Source: Eubacteriales bacterium
GTDB taxonomy: Bacteria; Bacillota; Clostridia; Oscillospirales; Butyricicoccaceae
Direction: 5' to 3'
DNA: 64,000 bases
NCBI GenBank assembly: GCA_030539335.1
Contig: JAUNSG010000004.1
Span: 1-64,000 of the forward strand
Within the stretch, counting starts at the first letter, position 1. Every line of letters begins with the position of its first letter. The position numbers were made by a program, and so were the translations under genes. Below are positions 14,060 to 23,107 of this stretch, one piece after another. The notes below the pieces were generated by a model. That model was not told where the DNA came from. It did not search any database and saw nothing but the letters and a program-made list of their open reading frames with translations.

Positions 14060-14489
14060 TCTTGTCATCGGCATCCTGTTCCTTTTGGGCGGCCTTGCCC
14101 TCGCCATTCTTGTCCTGCTGCTGCACAGCAAATTGGACAATCTGCTGTGCAGTTTTTCCGGCGCAGGGATTGGGACCGGCCTTGTGATGATCTGCAAATA
14201 TTTCTATTGGAACGCCCCACAAAACAGGGAACGGTACGAAGAAAAGCTTGCCGAAGAAGACATCGAACTGCATGACGAATTAAACATAACCCTGCGCGAG
14301 AGATCCGGACGGTATGCCTATCTCCTTGGTCTGCTTGTCGTCTCGATCTCCATCGTGGTATTTTCCATCCTGGGGAAATTGGACATCATCCACTATGCAC
14401 GCCCGATCGTCTTATTTTTAGGCGGATATCTTGTATTTCAGTATGTATCCGGCATTGCAATCTTTCGTTATCTGCTCAAAAAATATTGA
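14046..14489 (+). CDS. Membrane protein coupled to the XRE regulator
   Basis: 147 residues; ATG at 14046 lies inside the end of the regulator gene. Four hydrophobic segments are visible: LVIGILFLLGGLALAILVLL, AGIGTGLVMICKYF, LLGLLVVSISIVVFSIL and IVLFLGGYLVFQYVSG, with a charged loop (ENRE/YEEKLAEEDIELHDE) between the second and third. Membrane partners of small XRE regulators are frequent in Firmicutes and may sense the envelope. Function unknown. Confidence 0.7.
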   Translation: MKKNNLVIGILFLLGGLALAILVLLLHSKLDNLLCSFSGAGIGTGLVMICKYFYWNAPQNRERYEEKLAEEDIELHDELNITLRERSGRYAYLLGLLVVSISIVVFSILGKLDIIHYARPIVLFLGGYLVFQYVSGIAIFRYLLKKY

Positions 14490-14608
14490 CCGGCAGACGC
14501 ATTCGGCCGGTTATTTTTTCCTCCAGACCGATTCCCCTTGTGTTCTTCTGTGTCGATATGGTATAGTTAATTTATACGATTGCTTTCGACAAAAAGGAGG
14601 AGAGGCCG

Positions 14609-15457
14609 ATGCGTTGTCCGCACTGTGGCATTCATTATATGGATGGGGAAAAGGTCTGCCCCATCTGCGGGAAGCGCGCTGGTATCGCGGCAGCGCGGCG
14701 CACAAACACCAAGCCGGTTCGCTCTGCCCAGCCCAGCCAGTCCAAGACCAAACCCAGCGCAAATCGAACGACCGCCAAACGGTCCTCCAAACCACAGGCC
14801 GCCGCACCGTCGACCGCCTGGCGCGAAACGCCGAAACGACCGAAAAAGTCCGCCCAACAGACAAAGAAAAAGCGCGGCTGTACCACGCCGTTCCTGATCC
14901 TGCTTGTGATCTATCTTCTGTTTACCTTTTTCTCCGCCGTCGATCTTCCCGACAGGCTGCCCTGGTCGGATGAAATGGACGAATTCGGCTACGAGGACGA
15001 TGTGGATTGGGTGGAAACATATGACTACCCAGTCGCCTGCATGATCGGCACCTGGGAAAGTACAGAGACCGGCGATCAACTGACGGTCGAGGAGGACGGT
15101 TCGGTCACCCTCACCTCCGGGGATGTCTCCTGTACAGCGGACTCGTCGGATTCCTTCTTCCAGGTATTGAACCTCGAATCCGCCAGCACGAAGGACTACG
15201 AGAGTGCTCTGTTTGAAAATGATACGGATCTCACACTGGACTATCCGCCGGAGGATTACTACTATTGTTCGTTTGACTGTTATCCCCGGGAAAAGGACGG
15301 GACGATGATCTATGACCAGTGTCTCTCCCTTCTGTTCTATCTCCCGCGCGAATGGTATGACAGCGAAACCCCGCCGGATTCCGGTGCGGAGCTGATCGCT
15401 TACCGCCGCGGCGACTATGGCGCCGAGGGCACATTCGACTCCTACATCCTGCAATAA
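14609..15457 (+). CDS. Zinc-ribbon membrane protein
   Basis: 282 residues; ATG at 14609 follows AAGGAGGAGAGGCCG. The N-terminus is a zinc ribbon (CPHCG ... CPICG, residues 3-21). A basic low-complexity linker rich in Lys, Ser, Thr, Ala and Pro (25-88) leads to a single membrane helix (TPFLILLVIYLLFTFFSAV). The outside part is acidic and Tyr/Asp-rich, with a GTWESTETGDQLTVEEDG segment resembling lipocalin-like domains. Such zinc-ribbon/TM/extracellular proteins are common and uncharacterised in Clostridia. A strong terminator follows. Confidence 0.7.
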   Translation: MRCPHCGIHYMDGEKVCPICGKRAGIAAARRTNTKPVRSAQPSQSKTKPSANRTTAKRSSKPQAAAPSTAWRETPKRPKKSAQQTKKKRGCTTPFLILLVIYLLFTFFSAVDLPDRLPWSDEMDEFGYEDDVDWVETYDYPVACMIGTWESTETGDQLTVEEDGSVTLTSGDVSCTADSSDSFFQVLNLESASTKDYESALFENDTDLTLDYPPEDYYYCSFDCYPREKDGTMIYDQCLSLLFYLPREWYDSETPPDSGAELIAYRRGDYGAEGTFDSYILQ

Positions 15458-15466
15458 AAACAAGAA

Positions 15467-15497
15467 CTCCCAGCCGAAAACGGCTGGGAGCTTTTTT
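15467..15497 (+). terminator. Rho-independent terminator
   Basis: CTCCCAGCCG-AAAA-CGGCTGGGAG hairpin followed by CTTTTTT, just after the zinc-ribbon gene and also facing the end of the lysozyme gene. Confidence 0.85.
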
Positions 15498-15516
15498 GTC
15501 TTTTCTTGTACCGCTC

Positions 15517-16443
15517 TTATTTCGTGTACTTCTTGGCAATCCAAACCGGCACCTGAATCCAGTGGGGCGTGCGCTCCAGCACCTTGAGGGCCGCTCCCTC
15601 CTCCAGGGTACCCAGTTTCGTGCTGCTCGTGCCGTTGGACGCACGCACCGGCGCTGCATTTTTCAGCGTCGCCGTGCCGTTTTTGATGTCGCAATGTCGT
15701 TTTGCCACCCAAACGGCGGTCTGCATCCAATGCTCTGTCTCGGTAATCCGTGTCAGCGCAACCCCCTTGCGCAGTGTGCCCACAGCGGTTTTCTCACTTC
15801 CCGCCGCAATGCGGGCCGTGACCTCCTTCGTCGTGTACACGGTCGGCTGCGCCTCAGTGAACCAGCTCTCTGGTTTTGCGCCGGTCAGACGATTCAAATC
15901 CACATCCCCGCGAATGCCGTTGACTTTCCCCTGATCGGTATACTGGTGCAGATCGACGCCAGAATGCGGTGGATACTGGGAGCTGTACGATCCGTCGTTG
16001 CGTCCGTACCGCGCCTCCCACCACGCACAGGTGGACGGCCGTCCGCTGAGGACGGATTTATAGTTCGTATACTCCGCATACATGGTATACAGCATGGTTT
16101 TCGCACTCTGCCCCGCCAGCCAGTTGATCGCAGTTTTGACATTCGCGGCAGTGTTTCCCGCCTCAACATCCAAAATATACCCGCGAAAATAGCTGCCGAT
16201 CTTCCCCTTGCAGGTATTGACCAAAAACTTAGCCTGTGCCAGCTCATTCCCCTTGCGGAGATAGGCATACAGCCAGTACGGGATTTTTTTGTTCTCGCAG
16301 CCCGCGATAAAGCTGTTCAGGGTACTGTCCACAAAGGATGTCCCCTCGGTCGCCTTGGAAATCAGAAATGGACAGCTTTGCTGTACCGCCGCCCAGTTCG
16401 TAACCGGTGCATAATGACTGATGTCGGGATAAATTTTTGCCAT
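15517..16443 (-). CDS. GH25 lysozyme with two SH3-like repeats
   Basis: 308 residues from the ATG at 16443 (GAGGAGAATCACACT upstream). The catalytic GH25 domain covers ~1-190: PDISHYAP, LISKATEGTSFVD, YILDVEAGN with the acidic pair, and VDLHQYTDQG. Two C-terminal SH3-like repeats (about 205-308; each ends in W-x(5)-KR or AKKY) are expected to bind the cell wall. It hydrolyses the N-acetylmuramyl bond of peptidoglycan and would serve as a phage endolysin. No holin gene is adjacent and no signal peptide is seen. Its C-terminal module resembles that of the C39-like protein at 20001. Confidence 0.9.
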   Translation of the reverse strand: MAKIYPDISHYAPVTNWAAVQQSCPFLISKATEGTSFVDSTLNSFIAGCENKKIPYWLYAYLRKGNELAQAKFLVNTCKGKIGSYFRGYILDVEAGNTAANVKTAINWLAGQSAKTMLYTMYAEYTNYKSVLSGRPSTCAWWEARYGRNDGSYSSQYPPHSGVDLHQYTDQGKVNGIRGDVDLNRLTGAKPESWFTEAQPTVYTTKEVTARIAAGSEKTAVGTLRKGVALTRITETEHWMQTAVWVAKRHCDIKNGTATLKNAAPVRASNGTSSTKLGTLEEGAALKVLERTPHWIQVPVWIAKKYTK

Positions 16444-16568
16444 AGTGTGATTCTCCTCTCGATACGATACGTTACGGTGTTGATCTATTTCTGCCTGCTG
16501 GGATTGCAAGCCGCTGTACTTTTCATAATATGTTTGTAAAAACACATACTGTATATGAGGTGATTGTT

Positions 16569-16838
16569 ATGTCCAAGCAGGGAATGAGCCGTCCGGACTG
16601 GACGCATACCCAGCCAAAAAATCAAGCTGCCCCTGTACCCGAACTACAGGGCAAGTCAAAAACCGGAAAGAAGAAGGCAAACCCGATCATTGCGGGAACC
16701 ACGTCTCCGTCACAAAAGGTATTTCATTCTATCCCACACACGGAAGAGAAACCGATCTCCCGTGCATACGCAGAGATCGACAACGATTTGGCCAGAGATA
16801 ATCTGGAAAACGATATCCCTGCGCCAGACCTTCCCTGA
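16569..16838 (+). CDS. Small hydrophilic protein, unknown
   Basis: 89 residues; ATG at 16569 with GAGGTGATTGTT upstream. The product is polar and low in hydrophobic residues (MSKQGMSRPDWTHTQPKNQA, ending DNLENDIPAPDLP), probably unstructured. It is similar in start and style to the next gene. No family recognised. Confidence 0.5.
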   Translation: MSKQGMSRPDWTHTQPKNQAAPVPELQGKSKTGKKKANPIIAGTTSPSQKVFHSIPHTEEKPISRAYAEIDNDLARDNLENDIPAPDLP

Positions 16839-16927
16839 CCCTCCGCCCCGATTCCGGGGCTTACGTAATCCTCCTGTTCCGGATATTCCATCCCCTCCGT
16901 GGCATACTATCCTTCGGGGGTGATTTT

Positions 16928-17095
16928 GTGTCAAAAAACAAACAAACCAATTCTATGGAAGATCTGCGTCTCAATCCGCAGCTCCGTCTCTGTGCAAAAT
17001 TTGACAGCACAAGCATTGCGGAATTCCCTGTGGCGCCGCGGGAAAAAATGGGCATCCGCGTTCTGGACAACTGCGCCGAAGAACACATCATGTAG
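16928..17095 (+). CDS. 55-residue protein, unknown
   Basis: GTG at 16928 follows GGGGGTGATTTT. The product opens MSKNKQTNSMEDLRLNPQLR and ends NCAEEHIM. A GTG-started frame of 67 codons (17134-16931, minus strand) behind a family promoter is antisense to the whole gene, so one of the two may be non-coding. A TGCCGCCATATGGCGGCA palindrome follows at 17099. Confidence 0.5.
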   Translation: MSKNKQTNSMEDLRLNPQLRLCAKFDSTSIAEFPVAPREKMGIRVLDNCAEEHIM

Positions 17096-17475
17096 CCCCT
17101 GCCGCCATATGGCGGCATTACCTAAATATGGCACGGTTTTCCCTCCGATTGTTTTCATACTAACGGATTTTTCGCGGTTGTCCACTGCAAGAAATCCCCT
17201 GCCTGTGGAAACCGCTTTCCAACACACAATCCGGCAAAAAAAATCCCCGCCGGACACCAGCGGGACTGCGGATTGGTCTGTAAATTGTACCTTCGATCAT
17301 GCCGTTTTCAAGGCAATTCTGTCTTTTTTCAGCGGTCAAATCCATGCCAAAAATCCAAATTCTGTTGCGCGCATAAATATGTACGAATATTTTCTATTTA
17401 TGCCATTTATTTCAACTCATACATTTTCCGATGCTAAAATCCTCACGAATTTTAAAAGATTGTGAGGAAAATCAT
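17096..17475. other. Intergenic region with palindrome, family promoter and minus-strand hairpin
   Basis: It holds an 18-bp perfect palindrome (17099-17116), the family promoter copy 3 (17157-17215, minus strand) and a GC-rich hairpin with T-run on the minus strand at about 17240-17275 (CCCGC ... GCGGG then a run of T). No convincing gene is seen between 17215 and 17475. Confidence 0.5.
17157..17212 (-). promoter_or_regulatory. Family promoter, copy 3
   Basis: Minus strand: -35 TGGACA at 17184-17179, 16-bp spacer, -10 TAGTAT at 17162-17157, with the upstream block TTTCCACAGGCAGGGGA and TTGCAG. A ribosome site CGGAGGG at 17147-17141 precedes a GTG at 17134, antisense to the small gene at 16928. 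Confidence 0.65.
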
Positions 17476-17805
17476 ATGGAACACGCAATTGAATTGATGC
17501 ATCGGCTCGGAATTTCTCCAAGCTATCAGGGTTATCGCCAGGCACTCGCTGCATTGGAACGGGTCAGGCAGGAAGAAGATTGGCTTCGCTGCATGATGCA
17601 CTTGTATGCCGATGTGGGAGACCAGTTTGATTCCACGGAAAAGGCAATCGAAAAGAATATCCAGACGATCTGCCAAAAAGCATGGCAGACCAATCCCAAG
17701 CTCCTGGAACAGGAGATGGGGTACCCGATATTCAACCGGCCGAAAAATTCCGACTTTCTTTCCATGCTGCTCCGTTACATAGAGAAAAAGGAAAGAAATG
17801 CATAA
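17476..17805 (+). CDS. Stand-alone Spo0A C-terminal-type DNA-binding protein
   Basis: 109 residues from the ATG at 17476 (GAGGAAAATCAT upstream). It aligns by eye with the Spo0A effector domain: LMHRLGISPSYQGYRQALAA matches the LLHEIGVPAHIKGYQYLRDA part, FDSTEKAIEKNIQTICQKAW the recognition helix, and EMGYPIFNRPKNSDFLSML the C-terminal end. The phosphorylatable receiver domain is absent. Spo0A_C binds 0A boxes (TGTCGAA) at sporulation genes. It may modulate Spo0A targets or regulate a mobile element. A 41-bp hairpin terminator follows. Confidence 0.75.
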   Translation: MEHAIELMHRLGISPSYQGYRQALAALERVRQEEDWLRCMMHLYADVGDQFDSTEKAIEKNIQTICQKAWQTNPKLLEQEMGYPIFNRPKNSDFLSMLLRYIEKKERNA

Positions 17806-17875
17806 ACGGAACGACTCAAGTCAAGCCATTTGATCTTGCTTGAGAATGCAGGTTTTGTCACTCCGACTATTCGGC

Positions 17876-17916
17876 CAAAAAATCCCCGTTTCCAACCGGA
17901 AACGGGGATTTCTATC
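17876..17916. terminator. Bidirectional hairpin, copy 1 of an identical 41-bp pair
   Basis: AATCCCCGTTTCC ... GGAAACGGGGATT stem with A/T runs on both sides. The same 41 bases occur at 21247-21287. Here it ends the Spo0A_C gene. Confidence 0.8.
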
Positions 17917-17937
17917 ATTAATCTGGAATTTTTAGAA

Positions 17938-18096
17938 TCAAACGCCAAATAAACACCACTTTTTTAACATGATGCAGTCCGCATCGTATTCATTCATCTC
18001 AATACCAACTATGTCGTAGCCCTCTTGCTCCGCTGCAAGCAGTGTTGTTCCCGATCCGACGAATGGATCGCTTGGTTCGTTGCGGGCTGCGTTCAT
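17938..18096 (-). pseudogene. DNA adenine methyltransferase remnant, C-terminal
   Basis: 52 codons on the minus strand contain NEPSDPFVGSGTTLLAAE and GYDIVGIEMNEYD, the DPFxGSGTT SAM-binding motif of beta-class DNA methyltransferases, and end in a stop at 17938. Everything upstream of the motif is missing or in another frame, so the rest of the enzyme was lost. It is probably a leftover of a phage or mobile-element gene. Confidence 0.6.
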
Positions 18097-18245
18097 CTTT
18101 TCTTACGCTGCAGCGCCGTACTGGACAAGCCTGCCTTCCATTGACTATCCTATCAAAATTGTCAAACCATTCCAGCAGTCCTGCGGATTTGAGATCGACT
18201 AGACCCTTGATGAATCGTTGTACGGGCAATTCTCCTGCGCTGAAC

Positions 18246-19577
18246 TTATTTTTTCGTCGTGATAGTCTTTGTCTTTGACCATGCGGAATAGTACTTCTTG
18301 CCGCTCACCGTCTTATAGGCGCGGACGCGGACATAGTACTTTTTCTTTGCAGCCAGCTTAGAAACCCTAACGGATACGGTTTTATTCTTGGACACCGTCA
18401 CGATCTTGGCACCGCTGGTAAACTTGCTGTTGGTCGCATACTGAATCTGATAGCCCGTCGTTTGCGTCGTCTGCTTGACCCACTTGGCTGTGAAGCCCTT
18501 CTTTGCCGCAGTCACACTCTTGAGGGTTGTAGCTTTTGGAACAATAGTGAAGGTCTTTGATAAGGAACCGGTATATTTCTTCCCTTTGAACTTAACGGTT
18601 ACCTTATAGGCACCGACGTTTTTGCACCCCTTGGCATAGGAAACTGTATAATTACTTGACGCAATTTTATTTCCCTTCGCATCCTTAACCGTAACGGTCG
18701 GTTTCCGCACCTTATTGTTATAAACAAAGGATGATTTTGAAAATATTATTGTTTTGGGTCGCGAAATCGTTACTGTTTTTTCTTTTCCGCAACGATTACA
18801 AAAATATAATTCGCCACCATTTTCATATTGATCTGCTTTCCAAATGACATCCAATTTATAATTATGTCCTGTTGCAGGGATGGTAACCGTCGTCTTTACT
18901 GCCTCACAACCGTTATCCTCGTTGGAACAATAGATTGATTTTTTTCCGGCTGTTGTACAGGTTGCTTCTTTATCAACCGTATATTTTGTATTCCAAACAT
19001 GCGCAGTCTTTGGAATAGTAGCTGTATAACTATATCCACATTTCGTGCAGTAATAATATTGATAACCTTCCCTCACGCAGCTGGCTGCTTCGGAATCCTC
19101 TAAAACATAGGAATGCGTATGCTTAACGACAGTTGTATACATGGGTCGTATCTCGTCGGTTTCAATATAGGTGTAGATACGAACATAATATGTATTTCCG
19201 GCTATCAGTTTGGTGCCATTTGTTTTGCAAACATTTGTGAATTGGTTCCAATTTCCGTAGTCTAATTCTTTTCCTGAACTGTCATATACTTCAATTGATG
19301 TATTGCCCTCTATGAAATTTTCAACATTCACATCATAGTAATCCGTAACCGATGGGACGAACTTATAGTAATGCTCTGATTCATCAATATGTTCGTAACC
19401 ATCATCTGTTTCATAACTATAGTAGCGAAAAGCATAGGTTTTACGCTCATTCAAACTTATTGTTTCCGCCGTCTGCGCATTGTTACTACACACTGAAATG
19501 CTTGCCGCAAGTGCCGCGCTGTTTTGCAGGGATAGTACCGCTATTAGAAGTGCGGCAACCAATCTTTTCTTTCTCAT
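18246..19577 (-). CDS. Secreted surface protein with Ig/Fn3-like C-terminal modules
   Basis: 443 residues; ATG at 19577 follows GGGGAGAAAAAT. A signal peptide (KKRLVAALLIAVLSLQNSAAL, cleaved near ALAA) opens it. The N-terminal part is a PPC-like beta domain (Tyr/Asp-rich, ETDDGYEHIDESEHYY). Then come tandem Cys-pair units (CTKCGYSY, CNRCGKEK) of the cell-surface Doub/He_PIG kind, and finally a bacterial Ig-like and an Fn3-like module ending ITTKK. There is no sorting motif; attachment may use other surface components. Its C-terminal ~170 residues are nearly the same as those of the protein at 59797. Confidence 0.75.
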   Translation of the reverse strand: MRKKRLVAALLIAVLSLQNSAALAASISVCSNNAQTAETISLNERKTYAFRYYSYETDDGYEHIDESEHYYKFVPSVTDYYDVNVENFIEGNTSIEVYDSSGKELDYGNWNQFTNVCKTNGTKLIAGNTYYVRIYTYIETDEIRPMYTTVVKHTHSYVLEDSEAASCVREGYQYYYCTKCGYSYTATIPKTAHVWNTKYTVDKEATCTTAGKKSIYCSNEDNGCEAVKTTVTIPATGHNYKLDVIWKADQYENGGELYFCNRCGKEKTVTISRPKTIIFSKSSFVYNNKVRKPTVTVKDAKGNKIASSNYTVSYAKGCKNVGAYKVTVKFKGKKYTGSLSKTFTIVPKATTLKSVTAAKKGFTAKWVKQTTQTTGYQIQYATNSKFTSGAKIVTVSKNKTVSVRVSKLAAKKKYYVRVRAYKTVSGKKYYSAWSKTKTITTKK

Positions 19578-19656
19578 ATTTTTCTCCCCTTTAATCTTGA
19601 GTAGTACGCAGTCGTTTATTTACCACATTGTACCACAATTTAATCACACTAACAAT

Positions 19657-19689
19657 AAAAGGCTGAAACATCATTTGTTACAGCCTTTT
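19657..19689. terminator. Hairpin terminator of the toxin-like gene
   Basis: AAAAGGCTG ... CAGCCTTTT stem with A/T runs on both sides; on the minus strand it lies 13 bases after the stop of the 30-residue gene. Confidence 0.7.
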
Positions 19690-19701
19690 CATATTCTTTA
19701 T

Positions 19702-19794
19702 TTAGAAAGACCCCTTTAGAGTAGAAAGCCATATCACGCACTTTAAAACAATCAAAATAATGAATGATAAAACGGTAAAAATGTCAGTTGCCAT
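19702..19794 (-). CDS. 30-residue hydrophobic peptide, type I toxin-like
   Basis: ATG at 19794 with GGAGGTGTTGCCA upstream. The peptide is MATDIFTVLSFIILIVLKCV then a short Trp/Lys tail, one hydrophobic helix with few charges. Size, helix and a strong ribosome site resemble TxpA/BsrG/holin-like toxins of Firmicutes that are silenced by antisense RNA. It has its own promoter (19820-19848) and terminator, making a ~150-base transcript. No antisense promoter was identified with certainty. Confidence 0.55.
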   Translation of the reverse strand: MATDIFTVLSFIILIVLKCVIWLSTLKGSF

Positions 19795-19819
19795 TGGCAA
19801 CACCTCCATCAAAAATGAT

Positions 19820-19848
19820 AACATACGGCCCCATATGGTCGTTATCAA
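19820..19848 (-). promoter_or_regulatory. Promoter of the toxin-like peptide
   Basis: Minus strand: -35 TTGATA at 19848-19843, 17-bp spacer, -10 TATGTT at 19825-19820. TGATAAC (19816-19822) faces GTTATCA (19841-19847), an inverted repeat across both boxes that may be an operator. Confidence 0.5.
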
Positions 19849-20000
19849 ATTCTCTGCAGGCTTCTCTCCTCAAGAGTCTCTAGGGCGCAAAGCAATCATA
19901 CACTTTCTGCATTAAAATGTCAAATTCATATTGAAACGTTTTTCTTATAATTTTTAGACACAAAAATATGGGCAAGACGTTTTGTCTTGCCCACATCATT

Positions 20001-20879
20001 TCACTTTATATATTTCTTGGCCACCCAGATTGCAACCTTGACCCAATTCTCAGTCTTATCCAACACAGCCAACGTCGTGCCCTTAGACAACACGCCCAGC
20101 TTCTTGCTTTCGATACTGTTCGACGCACGGGCGTTCAAACGCGCTTTGAGTTTTGCCGTATTGCCCTTAATCGTACAATACTTCCGAAAAAACCACACAT
20201 AGGATTTCATCCAATTGTCTGTCTCAGACAGCTTGACCAGCTTGGCGCCTTTGTTGATCGTGCCGAGCTTTTTCTTTGTCACGCCCGCGCCAGCTCTGGC
20301 GTTGACAGATGCCGTAGTCGTAACCGTCTTCGGTTTCTTACTGATGAGATAATACGACGGCGCACGGTCGATCGTCGCCTTGCCGCACTGCGTCAGTGTT
20401 GCCGTGACGACGCCTTTCTGCCCGGTACGTTTTGCGTGATGCGCCGGCCATGTGAGATATTTTGAATCGTTCCAATAGGAATCCAGCACGGTAATCGTTT
20501 CGCCGGATGCAGCAACTGCGGCGACAAAATGACCGCCATTGGAGAATACCTGATATGTACTGCCCTGATTCATGATCGCCACACCGCCCTCCTTGAGGTG
20601 TGCGAGCAATTCGGCGTTCTTCGAGGTCGATTTCCATGTAAATCCATACTCGTCCGCCGCGTGTTTGAGCAGTACCGCTTCATCCGTGCCACCAGTCACC
20701 CGTGCCCCGACCTTTACCGCATAGGCACACATATCCGATACACTGACATCCGCAATGCCCAGTGCCTTCAAACAGTTGCACAGGCTGGCCGGACCGCAAC
20801 CGGAACTATACACGGTTCCCTGTCCATACTTGATATTCTTGTAGGAATCGACTGTCTGAAATTTTACACTGTATAACAC
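20001..20879 (-). CDS. C39-like cysteine peptidase with two SH3-like repeats
   Basis: 292 residues from the GTG at 20879, with AAGGTGAG upstream and 16 bases after the previous stop. The N-terminal ~170 residues have a papain-type layout: SSGCGPASLCNCLKALG with the catalytic Cys, GGHFVAAVAA with the His, and VLDSYW with the Asp. Two SH3-like repeats follow (SVNARAGAGVTKKKLGTI ... and RLNARASNSIESKKLGVL ...) ending in VAKKYIK. It would cut peptide bonds of the wall and fits a phage endolysin. No signal peptide is seen. A longer frame upstream to 20970 is open but lacks a ribosome site. Confidence 0.8.
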   Translation of the reverse strand: MLYSVKFQTVDSYKNIKYGQGTVYSSGCGPASLCNCLKALGIADVSVSDMCAYAVKVGARVTGGTDEAVLLKHAADEYGFTWKSTSKNAELLAHLKEGGVAIMNQGSTYQVFSNGGHFVAAVAASGETITVLDSYWNDSKYLTWPAHHAKRTGQKGVVTATLTQCGKATIDRAPSYYLISKKPKTVTTTASVNARAGAGVTKKKLGTINKGAKLVKLSETDNWMKSYVWFFRKYCTIKGNTAKLKARLNARASNSIESKKLGVLSKGTTLAVLDKTENWVKVAIWVAKKYIK

Positions 20880-20895
20880 ATTTCTCACCTTCTTA

Positions 20896-21087
20896 TCAAA
20901 TAACGCCTTCTCGTCTTTTCTTTGATTGGGCAAGCCCTGATACCGATTGACCAGCAGCACGATGCCGTTTTTCGTCGTTACACCCCTGGTTCTTTGCCTC
21001 GATCAATGCCGCCACCGAAATGCCGGATACACCGGTCAGTGCCATCCGCAGGTTTACTCTTTGTCTTGTGGCTTTTTCCAACGCCAT
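20896..21087 (-). CDS. 63-residue protein ahead of the C39-like peptidase
   Basis: ATG at 21087 with GGGAGGAGAAGACAA upstream, directly behind family promoter copy 4. It opens MALEKATRQRVNLRMALTGV and becomes basic and polar towards the end (KRREGVI). Loss of one G in the GGGG run near 20982 would join its first ~35 residues in frame to the peptidase gene, so a disrupted longer protein is possible. Function unknown. Confidence 0.5.
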   Translation of the reverse strand: MALEKATRQRVNLRMALTGVSGISVAALIEAKNQGCNDEKRHRAAGQSVSGLAQSKKRREGVI

Positions 21088-21105
21088 TTGTCTTCTCCTC
21101 CCTTT

Positions 21106-21160
21106 AGAATACCGGTTTTTTCACCGTTGTCACCTGCAAGAAATCCCAACCATGTGGAAA
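21106..21160 (-). promoter_or_regulatory. Family promoter, copy 4
   Basis: Minus strand: -35 GTGACA at 21133-21128, 16-bp spacer, -10 TATTCT at 21111-21106, with TTTCCACATGGTTGGGA and TTGCAG upstream. It reads into the 63-residue gene and the C39-like peptidase. Confidence 0.65.
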
Positions 21161-21246
21161 TCCCTTGACCTACAGGGACAGGCGGTTTCGCAGCCCGTGC
21201 GTTCCTCAAAGAAACGATTATTCCATTCAAAGCAGCAAAATAAATA

Positions 21247-21287
21247 CAAAAAATCCCCGTTTCCAACCGGAAACGGGGATTTCTATC
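21247..21287. terminator. Bidirectional hairpin, copy 2 of the 41-bp pair
   Basis: Identical to 17876-17916. On the minus strand it is the terminator of gdhA, 29 bases after its stop. Confidence 0.8.
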
Positions 21288-21315
21288 CTTAAAATGTTAT
21301 GGAGTCAACAAGCGA

Positions 21316-23107
<1,792 letters not shown>

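Larger units (their letters stand above)
19578..20000. other. Intergenic region with hairpin, toxin-like peptide and promoter
   Basis: Besides the 30-codon gene at 19702 it holds a terminator (19657), the promoter 19820-19848 and about 150 bases to the C39-like gene end without any recognised feature. Confidence 0.5.

Noticed and set aside
17160..17345. 61-codon minus-strand frame over promoter copy 3
   Set aside because: It runs through a terminator-like hairpin and the promoter; no ribosome site.
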